From the NCBI RefSeq assembly GCF_027409185.1, contig NC_084463.1:160681869-160745868 (forward strand): a stretch of DNA of 64,000 nt. The letters are read 5' to 3'. Origin of the DNA: Cynocephalus volans (lineage: Eukaryota; Chordata; Mammalia; Dermoptera; Cynocephalidae). This document shows, in pieces, positions 56,891 to 64,000 of this stretch (the first letter of the stretch is position 1; the number at the start of each line of letters is the position of its first letter). A program made the position numbers and the translations under genes. The notes under the pieces were generated by a model. It did no database searches, was not told the DNA's origin, and worked only from the letters and a program-made list of their open reading frames with translations.

Positions 56891-57267
56891 GGATTTTTCT
56901 GAGTGTGTGAATCACTTTCCCCTGGAAGCCCTCTTAGCAGCATGCTGGGTTAAGCCTCTCTTCTCTGCCCTGCAGACTTCCGGACTTCCCCCCATCAGTA
57001 CTGACCACATCTACATTTCCATAAGTGGGAGAGGGTGGAGCCTCTTGATTTGAGCCTGACTCCCGCTCCAAGGTGCTTGGTAACAGTTTTTGCACCAATG
57101 CCCAGTGAAAGCTGATTCCTGAGCTTTGAAATAGGAGCTGGGCTGGGCCAGGTGAAACCTGGGTCTGGCTGGGGCACAGCTGGAAGAGCAGGCCTCATGG
57201 AAGAGACTGCCTTGTGCAGGGAGCCAGGGTTTCTGCAACCTTAGAGCGGGTCTCAACCACTGTTTCT

Positions 57268-57434
57268 TTCTTTTTTTTTTTAAAGATGACCGGTAAGGGG
57301 ATCTTAACCCTTGACTTGGTGTTGTCAGCACCACGCTCACCCAGTGAGCAACCAGCCATCCCTATGTGGGATCCGAACCCGTGGCCTTGGTGTTATCAGC
57401 ACCACACTCTCCCGAGTGAGCCACAGGCCGGCCC
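57268..57434 (-). mobile_element. t-SINE dimer (antisense)
   Basis: Target duplication TCAACCACTGTTTCT on both sides (from 57252 and from 57435). Near consensus. Confidence 0.92.
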
Positions 57435-57739
57435 TCAACCACTGTTTCTGAGATTCAGCCAACACCTGGGGCCATTACCCAGGAGGAGAGACGTGGTCAT
57501 TTGTTTCAATGCAGGCGGTGGTGGTCAGAATCTGGAGGCAGGGATAACCGCTGCATATTTCAAACTTGTAAGCAAAAGGCAGGTGGCCTGTTACCAGGAG
57601 ACTTCCTGCATGGATCGAGGAGGAAAGAACATTCCTCCTGGCCTGAGGAGCAGCCCACCTCCCACAGAGACATCTCTGTGACCCTGACCTCTGCCCACCC
57701 TTGTTCTTCCTTCCATCTGGAATTTCCCCCTGCTCTTCT

Positions 57740-57935
57740 CTAAGCTGGCTCGTTGTCTTCCTTCAGCTACCCACTCAGATGTCACCTTCCTTGTCCACCC
57801 TGTGCAAAATTGGTCCCCAATTCTAGTTCTCTTTATTCCATCACCTTCTTTTAGAACACTTCCAATGCTGCTTATTCACTGGGATTGTTGTCTGACTTGT
57901 CCACTAGAATGTAAGCTTCAGGAATGCAGAAGCCT
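57740..57935. mobile_element. L2-like remnant
   Basis: 'ctcagatgtcaccttccttg', 'cactagaatgtaagcttcagg' are typical of the L2 3' region. Confidence 0.65.
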
Positions 57936-58092
57936 TACCTTTTTCTACCTTATTTTTTACTAGCTGTACCTTCTGTGGAGGGTGTTTGTTAAGTGAATGA
58001 AGTTCTGTCCCAGGTAATATAAGGATTTTTTTTTTTTCATGTAAAGAATTGAAGCTAGAAGTCAAGAAAACGAGATCCTGCTCTGCTACTAA

Positions 58093-58196
58093 TTTTTTTT
58101 TTTTTTTTTTTTTGCATCTGGCCTGTACCGGGATCAAACCCTGACCTTGGTGCTACCAGCACCACGCTCTAGCTAACTGAGCCAACTGGCTAACCC
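58093..58196 (-). mobile_element. t-SINE monomer (antisense)
   Basis: Long T-tract then GCATCTGGCCTGTACCGGGA ... AGCTAACTGAGCCAACTGGC. Confidence 0.82.
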
Positions 58197-58800
58197 TGTT
58201 TTTCTTTATCTCTTCATATCTACCTTTTACACAAAGGATTGGAGTCATCTTATCAACATACAGGTAAATAGATGAAAACCAGGCAGAGAAAATTCATGTA
58301 GGCTTAGAAGATAAGACTAGGAAAAAGGCCAGAATCCTGTATCACTGCCAAAGTTGTGCCTCAGTTATAGCTTTGAGCTTCCTGCGAGCCAAATTAGGAA
58401 ACAGAACTAGTTGCATGGTTCTTCTTGTCTCTTGAAAAAGCAACCCAATTCCTCAGAGAAAGTAAGCCTTTTGCTGGCAGTTAATATATGAGAAACTTCT
58501 CACATAGGTCTTCATATGGGGATGTGGTAGCTGTCGATTGCCCATAACAGATTTCCTGGCTGAAGGCGCTGGTGGCGTTAGCATGGCAGCCTCAGCAGCA
58601 GCGACAGGAAGCCAAGGAATGACTCAGAGCCTGCAGCTCTGCAGGGTCAAGGAAGGAGCTTTGTGGGATCCTGGTTATACCCAAGGGTGAGGCCTAGAAC
58701 CAAAGAGGAATAGATGGACTGAACTCCCATCAGAGGAGTGTGGCTCCCAGCTTTTTGGTTTACATGGCTAGGAATTGTATTTTTAAACTGGATGATTTCA
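58197..58800. other. Intergenic, no gene recognised
   Basis: No recognisable repeat or domain. Confidence 0.4.
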
Positions 58801-58817
58801 ACACCATCTATAAAATA

Positions 58818-58818
58818 T

Positions 58819-58857
<39 letters not shown>

Positions 58858-58858
58858 T
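58818..58858 (+). repeat. (CT)n microsatellite
   Basis: About 20 CT units with a single TTT interruption, running into the T-tail of a truncated antisense t-SINE (to about 58903). Confidence 0.9.
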
Positions 58859-59008
58859 TTTTTTTTGGCAGCTGTCCGGTACTGGGATCAAACCCTGGAT
58901 CTTAAAATATTCTTGTTTTTTTAGAAAAGGGAATACAAAAATCAATAAAAAGGGCTGGCCAAGGTCAAGGGTTTGGATTCCTGGCCAGCCAGCGGCCAAC
59001 AACAACAA
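58859..59008. mobile_element. Two t-SINE fragments in opposite orientation
   Basis: Antisense piece 58865-58903 (GGCAGCTGTCCGGTACTGGG), bracketed by AAAATATTCT copies (58811 and 58906), and a sense piece 58951-59008 (GGGCTGGCCAAGGTCAAGGG ... CCAGCCAGCGGCCAACAACA). Confidence 0.65.
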
Positions 59009-59417
59009 AAGGAACTGAATTGGATGAAACCTCTAGAGCTAATCATCTGTTTACAGGAAATGCAGGGACAGAGAATGTTACAGCACCCCACGCGGATATG
59101 ATCCGCAAAATTAAGAATGTGGAAAACTCTAAGGGCAAACAACCCAAGTTCTTCAGCACAAATTGCAGGAGGAGAAAAGGTGGGAAGGGGAAACCTATAG
59201 AATATAATAAAGTCTTAAGATACATATCATGCAAAAGAAATGTGTGGATTCTGTTTAGATTCTGATTGAACAAACCAATTATTAAAAAATGAGATAAATT
59301 GTATGTTTGAAGATTGATATTAAAGAAGTATCATTAATTTTTTTTAGGTGTGAAAATGCTAATGTAATTTTTTGCAGATGAAATTATATGATGTCTGGGA
59401 TTTGCTTCAAAATAACA

Positions 59418-59505
59418 ACTGAGACATCAGTTGGTTATAGCATGGTATTGATAACCCCAAGGTCAAGGGTTCATCCCTCTACTGCCAGCCAACACCAACA
59501 AAAAC
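59418..59505 (+). mobile_element. Degenerate t-SINE monomer
   Basis: CATCAGTTGGTTATAGCATG ... CAAGGGTTCATCCCTCTACT. No intact head. Confidence 0.65.
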
Positions 59506-59685
59506 TCAGGCAATTGGGGGGGAGAGGGGATGGGAGAGGGAGGTCAGGGAGAGTTGGGTGGGGGACGTGGGGAATAACTGCAATTTGTGGTGGTGGGCAT
59601 GCTGATAGTATTGATCTGATCATCACATCTTGGGCACAGGTGGTGATAGTCAGCTTTGTATCCCATGAATATGCATAATCAATTT

Positions 59686-59884
59686 GTATTATATTTATTT
59701 ATTTATTTATTTATTTATTTATTTTCTTAAAAGATGACCGGTAAGGGGATCTTAACCCTTGACCTGGTGCTGTCAGCACCACGCTCACCCAATGAGCCAA
59801 CCGGCCATCCCTATATGGGATCCGAACCCATGGCCTTGGTGTTATCAGCACCACACTCTACCAAGTGAACCATGAGCTGGCCCC
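59686..59884 (-). mobile_element. t-SINE dimer (antisense) with (TTTA)n tail
   Basis: Target duplication TGCATAATCAATTT (59672-59685 and 59885-59898) encloses the TTTA repeat and both units. Confidence 0.92.
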
Positions 59885-60160
59885 TGCATAATCAATTTTT
59901 TAAAAAAACAGCTCAGACAAGTTGCCTACCCTCTTAGGCTCATTGCCTGGGGCCTTGCCAATAAGACTGACAAAAGACAGATTAACAGTAGAAAAGGCAT
60001 ACGCATTTTACCTGCTATTTTAATTTTTACATGACACAGGGGGTCTTCCTAGAAAAGAAGTGAAGACCCAAAGACTTGGATAGGTCTGAGAGCCTGTATA
60101 CCTTTTTTAACAAAGAGCAATAAACTGATGTGATGAAAAAGAAGAGAAAGAAGTTCAGTT

Positions 60161-60264
60161 TATTTATTTATTTATTTTTGGCAGCTAGCTGGTACAGGGA
60201 TCTGAAGCCTTGACCTAGGTGCTATAAGCACCACGTTCTCCTATGTGAACTAACCCACCAGCTC
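60161..60264 (-). mobile_element. t-SINE monomer (antisense)
   Basis: (TTTA)n tail, GGCAGCTAGCTGGTACAGGG ... GAACTAACCCACCAGCTC. Confidence 0.8.
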
Positions 60265-60682
60265 AGAAAAAAGGTTTTAAGTTTCTAGGGGCTCCAAACT
60301 GTGAGACGGTAAATGTACGGGGGAAATTAATAGATAACTGCTAATTTAGTAAGATTCGTTTGTGCAGTTTTGTCTTGGTGCCAACTTTCTATCTTCTTTC
60401 TGGCCATAAAACTTCCCTGAGAGAAGAGATTTATGGCAGTTGACATTTCTTAGGAGTTTCTGCTTTTAGTCAGATAAGCGAAGCTCCAGAAAGGCGTCTT
60501 TCTCCATCTGTTGACTCTCAAAATAATCCTTATGCCAAAGTAGCAAATTTTGGGGTGTCATACTCTTATCCACTTTATGAATTGGGAGTTTAGATGAAAC
60601 AACAGTGGCCAAGGGTTTGTAATTGTTGAAGCTGGGTGGTGGATAACATGGGGGATTCATTAAACATCGTTATTACTGTTTT

Positions 60683-60793
60683 TGTTTGTTTACGCTTTTG
60701 TTTTTTTGGTGGCTAGCTGGCTTGGGTATTTGAACCCTTGACCTTGGTGTTACTGAGGCAGCACTCTTAACTAACTATGCTAACTGGCCAGCC
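60683..60793 (-). mobile_element. t-SINE monomer (antisense)
   Basis: Duplication CGTTATTACTGTTTT / CATTATTACTGTTTT flanks it (60668 and 60794). Confidence 0.85.
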
Positions 60794-60946
60794 CATTATT
60801 ACTGTTTTATGTTTGAAATTTTCCATAATAAAAAATTTTTTTAATTGGACATATTGACATATGGTTTGCCAACTTTTCCCAAGTAAGAACATTAAAGCAA
60901 ACTACCATGTACTATCATCACCATTTCATAAGAAAAGGCCTTTTTT

Positions 60947-61271
60947 TTTTTTTTAAAGATGACAGGTAAGGGGATCTCAACTCTTTTTTTTTTTATCAGC
61001 ACCGCACTCTCCCGAGTGAGCCACGGGCCGGCCCAACTCTTTTTTTTTTTAAAAGATGACCGGTAAGGGGATCTTCACCCTTGGCTTGGTGTTGTCAGCA
61101 CCACGCTCCGCCAGTGAGCTAACCGGCCATCCCTATATGGGATCCGAACCCGGGGCCTTGGTGTTATCAGCACCACACTCTCCCGAGTGAGCCACGGGCC
61201 GGCCCAGGATCTCAACTCTTGACTTGATGTTGTCAGCACCACGCTCTCCCAAGTGAGCCACGAGCCGGCCC
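60947..61271 (-). mobile_element. Triple-nested t-SINE cluster (antisense)
   Basis: Outer dimer-type copy 60947-61271, bounded by AGAAAAGGCC.. / AGGAAAAGGAC... Inside it, a second insertion (60986-61206) bounded by GGATCTCAACTCTT (60972-60985 and 61207-61220). Inside that, a 40-bp truncated piece (about 60995-61034) is bounded by CAACTCTTTTTTTT copies before the full dimer. Confidence 0.85.
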
Positions 61272-61310
61272 AGGAAAAGGACTTTTTATAACATCAAAGA
61301 TGTGGGAAGA

Positions 61311-61410
61311 GGGCCGGCCCGTGGCTCACTTGGGAGAGTGTAGTACTGACAACACCAAGGCCACAGGTTAGGATCCCCTTACCCGTCATCTTTAAAAAAA
61401 AAAAAAAAAA
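61311..61410 (+). mobile_element. t-SINE, deleted dimer
   Basis: GGGCCGGCCCGTGGCTCACT, then straight to GGATCCCCTTACCCGTCATC and A-tail. Duplication AAAGATGTGGGAAGA / AAAGATGCAGGAAGA (61296-61310 and 61411-61425). Confidence 0.9.
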
Positions 61411-61929
61411 AAAGATGCAGGAAGAGCTTAATTTTTCAACGAAGGACAGTCTTAAAATGTAATGCATTTAGTCTTCCTTAAAAGTCACAGCAGACATTAC
61501 CATGGACTGGCACTGGTCTGTGGGCCCTAGCTTCAATCCTTAAGCCTTGTTTTTTTCAAAGGTTGAGATCAAGGGCAGCCATTTGACACTGTCCTTTGCT
61601 CTGTGACCCAGGCAGGCTGGCACTTGTCTCCTATGAGGTGGTTTCTCTCAAAGACTGAGAGTGTTTGATGGAGAAAGGCCCTCAGAGATCTAGTTTGACT
61701 TCATGTTTTTATAGATGGGAGAATTGAGGCCAAGTGAGGAAGAGCACTTGCTGGAGGTCATGCTGTGTGACTATGGCAGAGCCTAGAGTAGAACCTGGGG
61801 CTTTTGGTTCCTCATCCAGGATTTGCCCCACCCGATCTTTTACCTCGTATGAGCCAACCCATGTTGTTTTCATCTTCATTTCAGCTGGTGCCTAGAAAGA
61901 TAGCTGCATGGACTTGCTTCCAGACCACT

Positions 61930-62115
61930 AGGCTTAAATCTTGACCTTGATTCTTACTGGCTGTACAACCTCAGGCAAGTTTACTTAACTCCTCTGGGCT
62001 TCAGTTTCTTCATCTGTAACATGGGAAGGGGCTATAATAATGATACTCATCTTCTAAGGTTGCTGTGAAGATTGAGCTAATGTGTGTACAGTGCCTGCCA
62101 CATAGAAAGCGCTCA
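61930..62115 (+). mobile_element. MIR element, near full length
   Basis: 'ggctgtacaacctcaggcaag', 'cttcagtttcttcatctgtaac', 'gttgctgtgaagattgagc', 'acagtgcctgccacatag' in MIR order. Confidence 0.85.
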
Positions 62116-62119
62116 GAGT

Positions 62120-62900
62120 GTTACCGTCAGGCCAGGCTCGGCTTGCCCTCTCGCATTAAACAAATGACCTGAAAGTCCAAAAGTTGGTGCAAGGATTGAA
62201 AGGTTCATTCAGATTACCAGTACTCCACTAAATGTCTAACCAAGCAAACAAACAAAGAGAAAAGAGGAGCAGTGGGGTCCAGTTTATCCTAGTCCCAATC
62301 GGCAGGGCCAACATATTCCATAACACAGTAATTGATAAAAGCAGTTCTCCCCACTGTTGTTGGCACAAAGAAGAAAAGTACCGACTAGATTTAAATCAGA
62401 GAAACAAAGCATAGCCAGGAGCCCTCCAGGGTGCGCCTACATAGTAGCAGATACAATCCAACTAAGCAGCAGAAGAGGGCTCAGGAAATCAGAGAAACGT
62501 AAAGAGAATTTTAGTGGCTTCCAGACTTCAGTCACTGTGCGACATGGGAATGAACCCCCACCACTCTCATGCATCCCCTGTCAGGGGAAACCTGCTCGAG
62601 CATGATCTCCATGGTGTAGGAGTGGCCTTCCCACCTCTGCTAGTTACCCATCAGGGCAAGCTGCTGCTGGCCAGAGGAAGCAGCTTCTCACAGGTTGAGA
62701 GGAGGTTAAGCTGTAGTTGTCCAGCAGTCACTTTAAAGAGGAAGAAAAGGGGAAGAAAGGAGAGTAAAAGAGAATAAAGCTTTGCCTTGTCAGAATTTAC
62801 GCCAGGGACTCCAGGAGAGATCTACCAGCAGCAGAGACATGGGAGCAAAATAGTCCCAGTGGCCACTTGCCTCTTGCAGCTAGTCTTCTCTGGTGCCCAA
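62120..62900. other. Unassigned; possible internal or flanking part of an old retroelement
   Basis: No coding similarity. An AATAAAGCTTTGCCTTGTC string at 62774-62792 looks like an LTR poly(A)-signal region on the + strand. Confidence 0.3.
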
Positions 62901-62929
62901 AGCTTTCCAATTTTTGCCAGTGATTAAAT

Positions 62930-63592
62930 TAAGCTCTTGGATTCTAAAGTCATAGAAATGAATGATGTACCCAGCTGTAAAACAAACAACGCTTTATTTA
63001 AAAAGGAGATAGACTTATGCGTAAGGGGGGGTAGCGCCAGTAAAGCTAGCCCCGAGGGGAGCTGTTCAGGGCCTTTTACAGGGAGAAGAGTTAAGGGGTA
63101 CAGGCCAGTGTCACTGGAGGTGGTCCATTCTGTTCTTCCTGGATGTGTCGTGGGTGCATGCTCAGGAGGTTCAAGATGGCAGTGATGTTCATCATTGTCA
63201 CCCCAGGAGGGTCATTGTAGCAGTCACTTTGATGCTTTGTGCGCAGGTGGGAATTCCTAAAGGGGTCTTAAGGTTAATCTGTAACTTTTACAATTATGGT
63301 AAACAAGCCTTGGGGAGGGGTTTTGCAAGTCAGTAAATATCTGTTTCCTTTCTTATTTTAGTCTAATTGGTCAGGATAGCCCATGGGGTAATCATTTGTC
63401 TTGGGGGTCTCATGACTGAGAAGTGGAAAAGTAACAAAGTGTCCTCTGCAGGGAAAATGGAGTCAGTTTGGTTCACAAGCCTGGCCTTACTCTGTTTCAA
63501 GTGTAGGGCAGTTGCCTGTATTTTTACCTTCTATAGGGATAATGAGTTTCACAGATTAATTATGGAAAGCAGGCAGGCCTTTAACTTAGGAT
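62930..63592 (-). mobile_element. Candidate ERV LTR (antisense, tentative)
   Basis: On the reverse strand: a 'gactccattttccctgcagagg' U3-like text, then 'ggccctgaacagctcccctcg', then AATAAAGCGTTG (63002-62991 region) as poly(A) signal, in LTR order. Ends and duplication not established. Confidence 0.35.
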
Positions 63593-64000
63593 CATGAAAT
63601 GCCAGAGCTGGAACAGGCCTCTTGAAGTATCTAGAGAGGAATCCTTTTACAGAAAGAGAAAAAGAGTCCTTGGGGGTTTACATGAACTGCTGATGTCCCA
63701 GAGACAGTTGGTGCCAGAACAAAAGTCAGACTCCAAAGGACCTTGTGTCAGGACTCTGGGCTTTGTTGAACAAGTCAGCTGCCCCCACACCCACCTCATA
63801 GGGCCATTCTGCCTCAGGCTAATGTCAGTGTTGGTCAAATAAAGACACATGGCAAGTACACAGAGCTTTACAGTTTACTGAGCATTTGCAAACTCGGTCC
63901 AGTCAGAGCTTCACTCCAGCCTAGAAGGTGGTGAGTCCTGGAATGAATTTTACAAGAGAAACCAAGGTCCCCAGGGGTGGGTTGGTAATCGGAGCCACGG
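63593..64000. other. Intergenic right edge, MIR-like remnant
   Basis: 'ctttacagtttactgagcatttgc' near 63866 resembles MIR3/L2-type relics; no gene recognised. Confidence 0.4.

Noticed and set aside
25541..64000. MALAT1
   Set aside because: Expected next by synteny, but I found neither its 5' start nor its triple helix and mascRNA in the window.

Overview
This is a nuclear genomic window from a placental mammal, most likely a colugo (order Dermoptera, Galeopterus or Cynocephalus). The species call rests on more than 50 copies of a SINE made only of tRNA-like units (A/B-box head, second tRNA-like unit, A-tail). They occur as monomers, dimers and nested arrays, which is how the dermopteran tRNA-Ile-derived t-SINE family is described. 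I saw no Alu, B1/B2 or carnivore/ungulate SINEs. Ancient MIR, L2, L1ME, MaLR, Tigger and Charlie relics are also present.

The recognisable gene is the long noncoding RNA NEAT1 on the + strand. A TATA box (2530) lies 31 bp before a start matching the known 5' end of NEAT1 (2561). A short polyadenylated isoform (NEAT1_1, about 3.7 kb) ends after an AATAAA at 6279, preceded by five TGTA (CFIm) motifs. The long isoform (NEAT1_2, about 22.9 kb) ends at 25482 with the U-rich/A-rich triple-helix element, followed by a complete tRNA-like menRNA (25483-25541) that directs RNase P cleavage. A miR-612-like hairpin lies near 24.55-24.64 kb. Upstream (1-2560) is flank plus a CpG-rich promoter zone. By known synteny FRMD8 would lie further left and MALAT1 to the right; I found neither in the window.

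Downstream (25.5-64 kb) I recognise no intact protein-coding gene. The region contains: (i) a CpG island at 32.9-33.5 kb followed by a FAU-like fragment (33.68-34.00 kb) that keeps the first FUBI intron and its splice phases but has a one-base deletion and no S30 half; (ii) a decayed Charlie8/GTF2IRD2-type hAT transposase (about 34.1-36.8 kb); (iii) two solo-LTR-like elements with terminal TG..CA and target duplications (40605-41097 and 47626-48174), the second nested in a Tigger element that is itself nested in an L1; (iv) an array of six small hairpins with compensatory stem changes (49427-49583); (v) an orphan CpG island (54.3-56.4 kb); and (vi) dense t-SINE, MIR, L2 and MaLR repeats.

All open reading frames over 100 codons look like chance frames in GC-rich or repeat DNA, or pieces of transposon relics. 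Repeat family names are from recognition, without a database search. Element edges are precise where target duplications are quoted and approximate otherwise.
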